From assembly GCF_016894385.1 (NCBI RefSeq), contig NZ_CP069812.1:3224001-3288000 (forward strand): a stretch of DNA of 64,000 bases, read 5' to 3'. Each line of letters starts with the position of its first letter. Within the stretch, counting starts at the first letter, position 1. The notes beneath the pieces were generated by a model, which was given only the letters and a program-made list of their open reading frames with translations, was not told the origin of the DNA and searched no databases. The position numbers and the translations under genes were made by a program. Of this stretch, positions 1 through 8,419 are shown in pieces. This DNA is from Cupriavidus oxalaticus. Lineage in GTDB: Bacteria > Pseudomonadota > Gammaproteobacteria > Burkholderiales > Burkholderiaceae.

Positions 1-617
1 AGCTTGACCTTGCTGATGTCCTTGCCGACCACCTTCAGGCCGTTGATGACGGCCGCGGCCACCACGATGGCGGTGCCGTGCTGGTCGTCGTGGAAGACAG
101 GAATCTTCATCTTCTCGCGCAGCTTGCGCTCGACGTAGAAGCACTCCGGTGCCTTGATGTCTTCCAGGTTGATGCCACCGAAGGTCGGCTCCAGCGCGGC
201 GATGATCTGGACCAGCTTTTCCGGGTCCTTTTCGTCGATTTCGATATCGAACACGTCGATACCGGCAAACTTCTTGAACAGGCCACCCTTGCCTTCCATC
301 ACGGGCTTGGAGGCCGCGGCGCCGATGTCGCCCAGGCCGAGCACGGCGGTGCCGTTGGTGATCACCGCGACGAGGTTGCCGCGCGCGGTGTAGCGGAAGG
401 AATTGGCCTGGTCGACCACGATCTCTTCGCAGGCCGCGGCCACGCCCGGCGAATAGGCCAGCGCCAGGTCGCGCTGGTTCGACAGCGGCTTGGTCGGGGT
501 GACGGAAATCTTGCCGGGGGTCGGAAACTCGTGGTACTCGAGCGCCGCTTTGCGCAGCGCCTCACGCTGCTGCTGTTTCAGATCGTCTTGGGACGGGGAC
601 TGCTGAGGGCTGGTCAT
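1..617 (-). CDS. maeB: NADP-dependent malic enzyme, N-terminal part (runs off the window)
   Basis: This is the first ~205 codons of a malic enzyme that oxidatively decarboxylates malate to pyruvate and makes NADPH in the cytoplasm. Starting at the ATG at 617, the protein begins [12 protein letters not shown]. It then shows the family block [11 protein letters not shown]...[12 protein letters not shown], then [13 protein letters not shown], then the substrate and metal region with FDIEID and HDDQHGTA. The match to the MaeB type (malic domain first, usually followed by a phosphotransacetylase-like domain) is strong, but the C-terminal half lies outside the window. A clear promoter with an operator-like palindrome lies about 100 bases upstream. 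It is transcribed divergently from thiL. Confidence 0.93.
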   Translation of the reverse strand, partial: MTSPQQSPSQDDLKQQQREALRKAALEYHEFPTPGKISVTPTKPLSNQRDLALAYSPGVAAACEEIVVDQANSFRYTARGNLVAVITNGTAVLGLGDIGAAASKPVMEGKGGLFKKFAGIDVFDIEIDEKDPEKLVQIIAALEPTFGGINLEDIKAPECFYVERKLREKMKIPVFHDDQHGTAIVVAAAVINGLKVVGKDISKVK

Positions 618-715
618 CGGCGCATTTTCCAATCGGTGGAGCCGTCATTGACTTGGCGGGGACGATCGGCGGACCGGCTCCACGTGCCCGCCCTTCTCTT
701 CCTTTGGAACCCAGC

Positions 716-744
716 ATTTTATATAGTGAAATACTATTTCACAA
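716..744 (-). promoter_or_regulatory. maeB promoter with embedded palindromic operator
   Basis: Read on the minus strand, there is a -35 TTGTGA (739-744), a 17-base spacer and a -10 TAAAAT (716-721). Within it lies a perfect 17-bp inverted repeat at 726-742, GTGAAATA-C-TATTTCAC, which covers the spacer and part of the -35. A repressor bound there would block polymerase. The half-site pattern resembles operators of the IclR or KdgR type; which protein binds is not known. Confidence 0.6.
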
Positions 745-987
745 TAAGCCTTTTGCTTGGGGCACCTTTGCTATTCGGTACAATATGCCCCATCCAACGG
801 GGCAACACCAGCAAGCGTAGCGCCGCCCGGCGCATGGCTGGTGACTCGCTGCGGTCATGGCTGTCATGCGCGGCAGTATCTTGCTGAAACGCTGCCGGCG
901 CCGCATCCTGATGCGCCCTTCCGAGTCCCTCCGTCCCTCCGGTGCCTGCCGGCCGGGCAAACACCTGTCCACTGCCAGCTCGCCGCG

Positions 988-1968
988 ATGTCCGACGCCC
1001 AGCCCGCCCAGCTTTCCGAGTTCGACCTGATCCGCCGCTACTTCACTCGACCGGTGCACAAAGCCGCACTCGGCGTGGGCGACGACTGCGCGCTGATCGA
1101 AGGCCGCCCGGGCCACCACCTCGCCATCAGCACCGACATGCTGGTCAGCGGCCGCCATTTCTTTGCGGACGTGGCCCCGCGTGCGCTTGGCCACAAGGCA
1201 CTGGCGGTCAACCTGTCCGACCTCGCCGCGATGGGTGCCGAGCCGCGCGCCTTCACGCTGGCGCTGGCGCTGCCCGAGGCTGACCCGGCATGGCTGGCCG
1301 AACTGGCTGAGGGCATGCTGGCCCTGGCCGACGCCCACGGCTGCGAGCTGGTCGGCGGCGACACCACGCGCGGCCCGCTGACGCTGTCGCTCACCGTCTT
1401 CGGCGACGTGCCGCACCGCGCCGCGCTGCGCCGCGACGCGGCACGCCCGGGCGACGATATCTGGATCTCCGGCACGCTTGGCGACGCACGCCTGGCGCTG
1501 GGGGACTGCCGTGGCGAATGGCTGCTGCCCGAGCCCGCCTTCACCCAGGTACGCCCGCGCATGGACACGCCGGCCCCGCGCGTGGCGCTGGGCATGGCGC
1601 TTCGCGGCGTGGCGCATGCCGCACTCGACATCTCCGACGGCCTGATCGGCGACCTCGGCCATATCCTGGCACGCTCGCAGGTGGGCGCACTGATCGATGT
1701 CGACGCCCTGCCGCGCTCGGCGGTGCTGGCCAGCCAGCCGGAAGCGATCCAGCGCGAATGCACGCTGGCCGGGGGCGATGACTACGAGCTGTGCTTCACC
1801 GCCCCCGCAGGCAACCGCGACGCGCTCGCCGCGATCAGCGAACGGCTGGCGCTGCCGCTCACACGTGTCGGCACGATCACTCCTGAGCCGGGCCTGCGCC
1901 TGGTCGACCATGCCGGCAACCCGACCCGCTACACCGGCGCCAGCTTCGACCACTTCGCCGCCTCCTGA
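988..1968 (+). CDS. thiL: thiamine-monophosphate kinase
   Basis: ThiL phosphorylates thiamine monophosphate to the active cofactor thiamine diphosphate. The 326-residue protein starts at the ATG at 988 (MSDAQPAQLSEFDLIRRYF). Upstream codons in the same frame do not resemble the family. Family motifs are present in order: GVGDDCALI for nucleotide and Mg2+ binding, STDMLVSGRHF, LAAMGAEPRA, GGDTTRGPL, DISDGLIGDLGHI and GGDDYELCF. Length is normal for the family. It leads a three-gene run with pgpA and pncC that ends at a strong terminator, the arrangement usual in betaproteobacteria. Confidence 0.95.
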   Translation: MSDAQPAQLSEFDLIRRYFTRPVHKAALGVGDDCALIEGRPGHHLAISTDMLVSGRHFFADVAPRALGHKALAVNLSDLAAMGAEPRAFTLALALPEADPAWLAELAEGMLALADAHGCELVGGDTTRGPLTLSLTVFGDVPHRAALRRDAARPGDDIWISGTLGDARLALGDCRGEWLLPEPAFTQVRPRMDTPAPRVALGMALRGVAHAALDISDGLIGDLGHILARSQVGALIDVDALPRSAVLASQPEAIQRECTLAGGDDYELCFTAPAGNRDALAAISERLALPLTRVGTITPEPGLRLVDHAGNPTRYTGASFDHFAAS

Positions 1969-2102
1969 CACCGGGGCACAGGCGTGTCATGATGCCGGCA
2001 TCGGCGCGCGGCGCGGGAACGGGAGTCCCGCCTTCAGCAGCAGTGACAGCAGCACGCCGGCCATAACCACAAGCAGTATCCGCATCACACGAGCCAACCT
2101 TG

Positions 2103-2669
2103 ATGTCCACCATCCCCTCCGGGGCCGCGCCCCGCGACCCCGCCATGACCCTGGAAGCCGGCCAGACCGTCAAGGTCACGCGCCCGACGGCGCGCTTCAT
2201 GCTGGCCCATCCGGCCCACCTGATCGCCTTCGGCTTCGGCTCGGGCCTGTCGCCGGTCGGCCCCGGCACGGTCGGCACGCTCTACGCGTGGCTGTCGTTC
2301 GTGGTGGTGTCGCTGTGGATCGAGCCGACCACCTGGCTATGGGTGATAGGCGGCGGCTTCCTGCTGGGCCTCTGGGCCTGCGCCAAAACCGCCCGCGACA
2401 TGGGCGTGCATGACCACGGCAGCATGGTCTGGGACGAGATCATCGCGTTCTGGCTGGTGCTGGCCTTTGTCACGCCGACCGGGTTCTGGGGGCAGTTCGC
2501 CGCCTTCCTGTGGTTCCGGCTGTTCGATATCGCCAAGCCCGCGCCGATCGGCTACTACGACCGCACGCTCAAGGGCCCCGGCCTGCGCGGCGGCTTCGGC
2601 GTGATGTTCGACGACATCTTCGCGGCCTTCTACACGCTGCTGGTATTCGCGCTGTGGCGCTCGTTCTGA
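2103..2669 (+). CDS. pgpA: phosphatidylglycerophosphatase A
   Basis: PgpA removes the phosphate from phosphatidylglycerophosphate to give phosphatidylglycerol at the inner membrane. The 188-residue protein has the family signature near residues 40-55 (GLSPVGPGTVGTLYAW) and the acidic catalytic block HDHGSMVWDEIIAFW near residue 105. It also has hydrophobic segments spread along its length. The ATG at 2103 is preferred over the adjoining TTG at 2100; a start at 2145 (MTLEAGQ) is also possible. It lies between thiL and pncC on the same strand. Confidence 0.93.
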   Translation: MSTIPSGAAPRDPAMTLEAGQTVKVTRPTARFMLAHPAHLIAFGFGSGLSPVGPGTVGTLYAWLSFVVVSLWIEPTTWLWVIGGGFLLGLWACAKTARDMGVHDHGSMVWDEIIAFWLVLAFVTPTGFWGQFAAFLWFRLFDIAKPAPIGYYDRTLKGPGLRGGFGVMFDDIFAAFYTLLVFALWRSF

Positions 2670-2703
2670 GCCCGGTCCATTCCAACAAATCCCCGAGTCC
2701 ATC

Positions 2704-3201
2704 ATGTCAGTCAGCCGCCTGCTCGACCAGCTTGCCGTCCAGTCCGGCGTCGCCCTTGCCGAAAAATCCCTGATGCTGGCCACCGCCGAGTCCTGTACCG
2801 GCGGACTGGTCGCCGCCGCCATCACGGATGTCTCAGGCTCGTCCGGCTGGTTCGAGCGCGGCTTTGTCACCTACTCCAACGAAGCCAAGTCCACCATGCT
2901 GGGCGTGCCGGCCAAGCTGATCCGTGACCACGGCGCGGTCAGCGAAGAGGTGGCTCGCGCGATGGCGGAAGGCGCGCTGCTGAACAGCCGCGCGCAGGTT
3001 TCGCTGTCGATCACCGGCGTGGCCGGTCCCAACGGCGGCACGCCGGAAAAGCCGGTGGGCATGGTGTGCTTCGGCTGGAGCAACCGCATCACGACCATCG
3101 TGGAAACCCAGCGCTTCCCGGGTGACCGGGCGCAAATCCGCCGGCAGGCGGCGGAGCACGCGATGCGGGGCTTGCTGGAGCTGCTGCGCAACGAGGCCTG
3201 A
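2704..3201 (+). CDS. pncC: nicotinamide-nucleotide amidase (CinA C-terminal type)
   Basis: PncC deamidates nicotinamide mononucleotide to nicotinate mononucleotide, a pyridine-nucleotide salvage step. The 165-residue protein is the stand-alone CinA C-terminal domain. It carries AESCTGGLVAAAITDVSGSS near residue 27, then GFVTYSNEAK and the loop GVAGPNGGTPEKPVG. Length is right for the single-domain form. It is the last gene of the thiL-pgpA-pncC run, 34 bases after pgpA and just before a hairpin terminator. Confidence 0.93.
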   Translation: MSVSRLLDQLAVQSGVALAEKSLMLATAESCTGGLVAAAITDVSGSSGWFERGFVTYSNEAKSTMLGVPAKLIRDHGAVSEEVARAMAEGALLNSRAQVSLSITGVAGPNGGTPEKPVGMVCFGWSNRITTIVETQRFPGDRAQIRRQAAEHAMRGLLELLRNEA

Positions 3202-3233
3202 GGCCGCTGCCACTGGCGCCCCGCGCCGCCAAC

Positions 3234-3266
3234 AAAAAACCGCGTCAGGCTGACGCGGTTTTTTTT
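3234..3266. terminator. bidirectional intrinsic terminator between pncC and pyrF
   Basis: An 8-bp perfect stem CCGCGTCA / TGACGCGG with a 3-base loop is flanked by six A and eight T residues. It can therefore stop transcripts from pncC on the plus strand and from pyrF on the minus strand. Confidence 0.9.
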
Positions 3267-3285
3267 GTCCTGCCGCGTGCGGCAA

Positions 3286-4104
3286 TCAGCCGTGGCGGTA
3301 GCGGTTGATGGTCTCCCGCGTCTGCAGCGCGACATTGCGCGCCGCCGCCGCGAAGTCCTTCTCGCGGCTCGCGTACAGGATCGCCCGCGACGAGTTGATC
3401 ATCATGCCGGTGCCATCCGCGGTGCGCCCGGCCTTGACCGTCGCCTCGATATCCCCGCCCTGCGCGCCGATGCCCGGAATCAGCAGCGGCATGTCGCCGA
3501 CGATCTGGCGCACGCGCGCGATCTCGTTGGGGAAGGTGGCGCCGACCACCAGGCCCATCTGGCCGGTGGTGTTCCAGCGCTCGCGCGCGGCCTCGGCCAC
3601 CAGCTGGTACAGCGGCTTGCCCTCGACCTGCAGGAACTGCACGTCGGAGCCGCCCGGGTTGGAGGTGCGGCACAGCACGATCACGCCGCGGTCCGGGTAG
3701 GCCAGGTACGGCTGCATCGAATCGAAGCCCATGTAGGGGCTGACCGTGACCGCATCGGCCTGGTAGCGCTCGAACGCTTCCAGCGCGTAGTGCTCGGCGG
3801 TCGAGCCGATATCGCCGCGCTTGGCGTCGAGGATCACCGGGATGCCGGGGTGGGCGTCGTGGATGTAGTGGATCAGCTGCTCGAGCTGGTCTTCGGCGCG
3901 CTGCGAGTGGAAATACGCGATCTGCGGCTTGAAGGCGCAGACCAGGTCGGCGGTGGCGTCGACGATCTCGCGACAGAACGAGAAGATGGCGCCGCCCGCG
4001 CCGGTCAGCGACAGCGGCAGCTTCTGCGGGTCAGGATCGAGGCCGACGCAGAGAAGGGAATCGTTGCGCTGCCAGGCGGCAGCAAGCTGCTCGGTGAATG
4101 TCAT
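3286..4104 (-). CDS. pyrF: orotidine 5'-phosphate decarboxylase
   Basis: PyrF makes UMP from OMP, the last step of de novo pyrimidine synthesis. The 272-residue protein has the N-terminal phosphate/substrate region [14 protein letters not shown], the catalytic [18 protein letters not shown] around residue 92 (DxKxxD-type) and the C-terminal GIGAQGGD phosphate loop. The length and this motif spacing fit subfamily 2 (the longer bacterial form). It is monocistronic, faces the pncC terminator and is divergent from the EamA transporter gene. Confidence 0.95.
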   Translation of the reverse strand: MTFTEQLAAAWQRNDSLLCVGLDPDPQKLPLSLTGAGGAIFSFCREIVDATADLVCAFKPQIAYFHSQRAEDQLEQLIHYIHDAHPGIPVILDAKRGDIGSTAEHYALEAFERYQADAVTVSPYMGFDSMQPYLAYPDRGVIVLCRTSNPGGSDVQFLQVEGKPLYQLVAEAARERWNTTGQMGLVVGATFPNEIARVRQIVGDMPLLIPGIGAQGGDIEATVKAGRTADGTGMMINSSRAILYASREKDFAAAARNVALQTRETINRYRHG

Positions 4105-4305
4105 GGGTACTCGAAATATCCTGGTGGCGCCGGCGCCTCATTGGCAGAAAAGTCCTTGGCCCGGCACAGTTGGGCCGCAGCGGCGTGAAAACCTTTCATC
4201 CCTGCAGCATATGTCGTTTCCGGCAATTTTACCCGCTGCGTGCTATCGTTTTGCGCTTCGTCTCAAAACAAAGCGCGGCATCGCGCACAGCCGCCGCCCT
4301 GCAGT

Positions 4306-5205
4306 ATGTCTCTCGATCGCCGCGGTATTTTCCTGCTCGTCGTCCTCACCCTTGCCTGGGGCATCAACTGGCCCATCATGAAGGTCGGCGTGGCGCACTT
4401 CCCCCCGATGGGTTTCCGCCTGCTGTGCATGGCCGGCGGCGTGCTTGCGCTGGGCCTGGCGCTGCGCCTGCGCGGCGATTCGCTGGCGGTGCCGCGGCGC
4501 GAATGGGGCACGGTGTTCCGCCTCGCCCTGCCCAACATGGTGGTGTGGCACCTGTTCGCAATCTGCGCGGTCAAGATGCTGTCGTCGGGGCGTGCCGCCA
4601 TCCTTGGCTACACCATGCCGATCTGGGCCGTGGTGTGGGGCCTGGTCTTCTTCCGCGAACGCATCGGCGGCTTTGCCTGGGTCGGCATCGGCTGCGCGCT
4701 GGCGGGCACCGTGCTGCTGCTGTCGGGCGAGATCAGCGCGCTGACCGGCAGCCCCGCCGGCACGCTGCTGATGCTGCTGGCCGCCGCCGGCTGGGGCTTC
4801 GGCACCCAGCTGATGAAGCGCACCCAGACCGACGTGCCGATCGGCGCCATGACCTTCTGGATGCTGCTGGCAACCCTGCCCTTCCTGCTCGCCGGCACGC
4901 TGCTGCTGGAGCACGGCTGGCGCATGCCGAGCGCCGTCGAATGGGGCGCGATCGCCTACAACGCGGTGGTGGTCTTCGCCTTCTGCCACCTGGTCTGGTT
5001 CGGGCTGGCGCGCAGCCTGCCGCCGGTGGTGTCGAGCCTGTCGATCATGTTCATCCCGGTGGTCGGCGTGTTCTCGGGCATGTGGCTGCTGGGCGAGCAG
5101 CCGCACTGGCAGGACTACGCCGCCATCGTGCTGATGTTCATGGCCTTGTCCTCGGTGATGCTGGCGCCGCTGTTGTGGCGCCGGCTGCGCGGTGCCGTGG
5201 GCTGA
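4306..5205 (+). CDS. EamA/DMT-superfamily transporter
   Basis: A predicted inner-membrane exporter of small metabolites. The 299-residue protein has about ten hydrophobic segments arranged as two EamA repeats, beginning IFLLVVLTLAWGINWPIMKVG, a typical DMT start. The chosen ATG at 4306 (MSLDRRGIFL) gives a short cytoplasmic N-terminus; upstream in-frame codons have no family resemblance. The substrate is unknown; relatives are often annotated as drug/metabolite or amino-acid exporters. It is divergent from pyrF. Confidence 0.85.
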   Translation: MSLDRRGIFLLVVLTLAWGINWPIMKVGVAHFPPMGFRLLCMAGGVLALGLALRLRGDSLAVPRREWGTVFRLALPNMVVWHLFAICAVKMLSSGRAAILGYTMPIWAVVWGLVFFRERIGGFAWVGIGCALAGTVLLLSGEISALTGSPAGTLLMLLAAAGWGFGTQLMKRTQTDVPIGAMTFWMLLATLPFLLAGTLLLEHGWRMPSAVEWGAIAYNAVVVFAFCHLVWFGLARSLPPVVSSLSIMFIPVVGVFSGMWLLGEQPHWQDYAAIVLMFMALSSVMLAPLLWRRLRGAVG

Positions 5206-5260
5206 GGCCGCCGGCCGGGGGCGGAGCACAACGGCCGCCCGGCCTCCACGGAGATTTCAC

Positions 5261-5290
5261 TTAACAAGCGCCCCTTCGTTGGGCTACACT
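5261..5290 (+). promoter_or_regulatory. probable corA promoter
   Basis: TTAACA (5261-5266), an 18-base spacer and TACACT (5285-5290) form a good sigma-70-type promoter, about 455 bases ahead of corA. This implies a long 5' leader. Confidence 0.5.
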
Positions 5291-5297
5291 CGCGGCC

Positions 5298-5747
5298 ATC
5301 ACAATCCCGGAGAAATTACGTGGGCAGTAGCATCGGGTGTTCGAGTTGGCGCAGTCATGCGACCACTGCGAATGCCATGTCACTGCGGGCTGCGTAACGA
5401 CGACCCGCCCGGAGCACCCGGCTCCGCGCTTCGTCGGCCTTGCCCGCAGTCCGAACTGCGGGCGAGTGTCTTTCCGTGCCACCGGCGGCGCCTTCATGCG
5501 CGCCCACCGTGGCGGATCTTCTCTCTCCCGGCTAGCCAGCCAACCCAGGCAAACGCCATCGCCTTGTCCGCCTGCCCCGCGCAGCCGCGGGACAGCGCGA
5601 TCACGCTTGCCCGTGGCCCGGCCTTTTGCGGCTTGCCGCGGGGCCATGACGGGCATGCGCAATACCTGGGATACGGCGAGCCGCCTGCGCTTGTCTTCGC
5701 GCTTGTCATTGTTTTTCGTCGCAAATCAGCAATAAGGAATCCCGGGG
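5298..5747 (+). promoter_or_regulatory. long structured leader of corA with competing hairpins
   Basis: These ~450 bases hold no convincing gene. The sequence ACTGCGGGC occurs twice, at 5382-5390 and 5455-5463. Both copies are perfectly complementary to GCCCGCAGT at 5442-5450. The second copy forms a tight hairpin with a 4-base loop; the first could form an alternative pairing that prevents it. Other stems are CGCAGT/ACTGCG (5352-5370) and CGGAGC/GCTCCG (5410-5425). A tiny ORF (ATG 5377 to stop 5397, MSLRAA) covers the first arm. This is the layout of an attenuator or riboswitch, possibly Mg2+-responsive given corA. The T-run after the hairpin is weak, so the mechanism is inference. Confidence 0.4.
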
Positions 5748-6710
5748 ATGATCAACCTGTTCGTCCTGCAGAAAGGCCGGCTTGCCCAGGAGCAAGTCGA
5801 CGAGCGCAATGAGCTGCTGCAGCACAAGCCGATCTGGATCGATGTCGTCAACCCTGACGACGAAGAGCTGAACTGGATCAAGGAAGCCTACGGCGTCGCC
5901 CTTCCCGAGCTGGAAGACCTGGGCGACCTGGAGGCGTCGGCGCGCTATTTCGAGGGCGAGGACGAGAATATCCATATCCGCACCGACTTCCTGCTCGACG
6001 AGGAAGAGGTATCGCGCAACGTGCGCGTGGCCTTCGTACTGACCAAGGACGTGCTGTTCTCCATCCACGACGAAGACCTGCCGGTGTTCCGGCTGGTGCG
6101 GCTGCGCGCACGCATGCGCCCCGGGTCGGTGCGCAACGCCAAGGACGTGCTGATGGACCTGTATGCGACCGATGCGGAATACTCGGCCGACTCGATCGAG
6201 GAAATCTACGAACGCCTGGAAGAAGCCAGCCGCCGCGTGCTGGCCGAGAACGTGACCGATGCCGCCGCGGCCGACGTGCTGGAAACCATCGCCCGCGAGG
6301 AAGACCTGAATGGCCGCATCCGCCGCAACGTGATGGACACGCGCCGCGCCGTGTCATTCCTGATGCGCAGCCAGCTGCTGTCGGCCGAGCAGCAGGACGA
6401 AGCCCGCCAGATCCTGCGCGATATCGACTCGATCGAGAACCACACCGCGTTCCTGTTCGACAAGATCAACTTCCTGATGGATGCGACCGTCGGTTTCATC
6501 AACATCAACCAGAACAAGATCATCAAGCTGTTCTCGGTGGTGTCGGTGGCATTGATGCCACCCACGCTGATCGCCAGCATCTACGGCATGAACTTCAAGT
6601 TCATGCCGGAACTGGACTGGGCGGGGGGCTATCCGTGGGCGATCGCGCTGATGGCGGTGTCGGCGGCGATTCCGCTGGTGTATTTCCGCCGCAAGGGCTG
6701 GCTGAGCTGA
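5748..6710 (+). CDS. corA: magnesium/cobalt transporter CorA
   Basis: CorA is a pentameric inner-membrane channel that takes up Mg2+ and also Co2+ or Ni2+. The 320-residue protein has a long acidic cytoplasmic N-terminal funnel domain and two C-terminal membrane helices. The signature YGMNF sits at the end of the first helix near residue 285. The protein starts MINLFVLQKGRLAQ at the ATG at 5748, just after a purine-rich AAGGAAT-type ribosome site. It stands alone behind a long structured leader and ends just before a perfect inverted repeat shared with mtgA. Confidence 0.95.
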   Translation: MINLFVLQKGRLAQEQVDERNELLQHKPIWIDVVNPDDEELNWIKEAYGVALPELEDLGDLEASARYFEGEDENIHIRTDFLLDEEEVSRNVRVAFVLTKDVLFSIHDEDLPVFRLVRLRARMRPGSVRNAKDVLMDLYATDAEYSADSIEEIYERLEEASRRVLAENVTDAAAADVLETIAREEDLNGRIRRNVMDTRRAVSFLMRSQLLSAEQQDEARQILRDIDSIENHTAFLFDKINFLMDATVGFININQNKIIKLFSVVSVALMPPTLIASIYGMNFKFMPELDWAGGYPWAIALMAVSAAIPLVYFRRKGWLS

Positions 6711-6713
6711 GGC

Positions 6714-6736
6714 ACTGAGGCCCGTCGGGCCTCAGT
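6714..6736. terminator. perfect hairpin between convergent corA and mtgA
   Basis: A 10-bp perfect stem ACTGAGGCCC / GGGCCTCAGT with a 3-base loop sits between the two convergent genes and overlaps the mtgA stop codon. There is no T-run, so it may act as a transcript end-protecting or Rho-assisted structure rather than a simple terminator. Confidence 0.5.
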
Positions 6737-7502
6737 CCGGCAACGTCGCCGCGCCCATCCGGCGCGCGATGATCCCCGCCTTGGCGCGGAAATTCACCCG
6801 CACGTTGGCGCAGTACTCTTTCTTGTCGAAGCACTTGGGCGCCGGCAGCGCCGCCGCCAGCCGCGCGGACTGGCCGACGCTGAGCTTGTCGGCACTGGTA
6901 CGGAAGTAGTGCTGCGCCGCGGCCTGCGCGCCGAACACGCCCTCGCCCCACTCCACCGAGTTCAGGTAGATCTCGTAGATGCGCTGCTTGTCGAGCCAGA
7001 ACTCCAGCATCCACGTGATCGCCAGCTCCTGCCCCTTGCGCAGGTAATGCTGCTCGGACGACAGGAACAGGTTCTTGGCCAGTTGCTGCGTGATGGTCGA
7101 AGCGCCGCGCACGATGCGGCCGCGCTTCTTGTTGCGCTCCCAGGCGTCGAGCATGGCGTCGAGCTCGTAGCCGGGATGGTTGACGAAGCCCGCATCCTCG
7201 CTGGCGATCACCGCGCGCTTTAGGTTGCGCGAGATCCGCTCATACGGCATCCACTCGCGTTCCAGCCCGCAGCGCCAAAAGTTGATGCCGCACAGCCGCC
7301 AGCGCTCGGCGCGCATGAAGGTCGTGCTCGACGGGTTGACGTACTGCCAGCTGGCAATCTGCACGAAGAAATACAACTGCATCGCCAGCACGCCCGCGAC
7401 CACGCAGCCCAGCAGGAAGCCAAGCCAGCGCAGCGGATTCAGTATCGAGCCGGCGGGAGCGGCGCCGCGGGCATTGCTGGCCGGGCGGTTGCGGGTGGCC
7501 AC
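6732..7502 (-). CDS. mtgA: monofunctional biosynthetic peptidoglycan transglycosylase
   Basis: MtgA polymerises lipid II glycan strands in the periplasm without a transpeptidase domain. From the GTG at 7502 the protein is 256 residues, close to the family size. It has one N-terminal membrane helix ([19 protein letters not shown]) and then the GT51 motifs in order: [12 protein letters not shown] with catalytic Glu, [23 protein letters not shown] and [11 protein letters not shown]. The frame stays open further upstream, but that stretch lies inside aroE and reads as its shadow. The start codon is the uncertain part. The gene lies 17 bases after aroE and probably shares its transcript. Confidence 0.9.
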   Translation of the reverse strand: MATRNRPASNARGAAPAGSILNPLRWLGFLLGCVVAGVLAMQLYFFVQIASWQYVNPSSTTFMRAERWRLCGINFWRCGLEREWMPYERISRNLKRAVIASEDAGFVNHPGYELDAMLDAWERNKKRGRIVRGASTITQQLAKNLFLSSEQHYLRKGQELAITWMLEFWLDKQRIYEIYLNSVEWGEGVFGAQAAAQHYFRTSADKLSVGQSARLAAALPAPKCFDKKEYCANVRVNFRAKAGIIARRMGAATLPD

Positions 7503-7519
7503 GGCTGGCGAGGCCCCGC

Positions 7520-8419
7520 TCAGCCCTTGCGTTCGGCCTGCAGCGCGTCGCGCAGCTCGGCCAGCACGGGCGCGGTGCGGGGGCGCACGCCGCGCCAGAT
7601 ATAGAAGGCCTCGGCGGCCTGCTCGACCAGCATGCCCAGGCCGTCGCTGGTGCGCGCGCCGCAGCGCGCGGCGAACTGCAGGAACACGGTCGGCTCGGCG
7701 CCGTACATCATGTCGTAGGCCAGCACGCCTTCGCCCAGCAGGAACTCGGGCAGCGGCGGCACTTCGCCATGCAGGCTGCTCGACGAGGCATTGATCACGA
7801 TATCGCAGGCCTCGTCCTCGGACAGGCCTTCGAGCGCATCGAGACCGCCGCCCCACAGCTCCACGCCGAACTGGTCGGCCGCTTCGACGAATTCTTCCAG
7901 CATGTCGGAGGCGCGCGACGCGGTGCGGTTGGCCACCACGATGCGCGACGGACGCGCCTCGATCAGCGGCAGCATCGCGCCCATGGCCGCGCCGCCCGCG
8001 CCCAGCAGCAGCACGCGCTTGCCTTCGACCAGCGTGTCGAGGTTGTCCTGGATATCGCGCACCAGGCCCACCCCGTCGGTGTTGTCGCCATGGATCAGGC
8101 CATCCTCGATCCACAGCGTGTTGACCGCGCCGGCGGCTTCGGCGCGCTCGGTCAGGCGGTCGGCCAGGTCATAGGCCTCCAGCTTGAACGGCACCGTCAC
8201 GTTGCAGCCATAGCCGCCGTCGGCGAAGAACTTGCGCACGGTATCGGCAAACCCGTCCAGCGGCGCCTCCAGCCGGCCGTACTGCACCGCTTCGCCGGTC
8301 TGGCGCGCAAAGGCGGCGTGGATCGCCGGCGAGCGGCTGTGCGCGATGGGATTGCCGATCACCACATACTGGTCCGGCGTGTTCTGGGTGCTGTCTGGCG
8401 TAGTGTCTGGAGTTGTCAT
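7520..8419 (-). CDS. aroE: shikimate dehydrogenase
   Basis: AroE reduces 3-dehydroshikimate to shikimate with NADPH in aromatic amino-acid synthesis. The 299-residue protein has the substrate site [19 protein letters not shown] near residue 19, the catalytic lysine in [15 protein letters not shown], the aspartate in HGDNTDGVG, and the NADP loop [13 protein letters not shown] followed by [11 protein letters not shown] hydrophilic Thr/Asp-rich leader precedes the core. Its ATG overlaps the last base of the upstream TonB-like gene (TGATG), so translation is probably coupled. Confidence 0.95.
   Translation of the reverse strand: MTTPDTTPDSTQNTPDQYVVIGNPIAHSRSPAIHAAFARQTGEAVQYGRLEAPLDGFADTVRKFFADGGYGCNVTVPFKLEAYDLADRLTERAEAAGAVNTLWIEDGLIHGDNTDGVGLVRDIQDNLDTLVEGKRVLLLGAGGAAMGAMLPLIEARPSRIVVANRTASRASDMLEEFVEAADQFGVELWGGGLDALEGLSEDEACDIVINASSSSLHGEVPPLPEFLLGEGVLAYDMMYGAEPTVFLQFAARCGARTSDGLGMLVEQAAEAFYIWRGVRPRTAPVLAELRDALQAERKG

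Noticed and set aside
7503..8114. N-terminal extension of mtgA through aroE
   Set aside because: aroE motifs are read in another frame of the same strand; the upstream extension is only its shadow.
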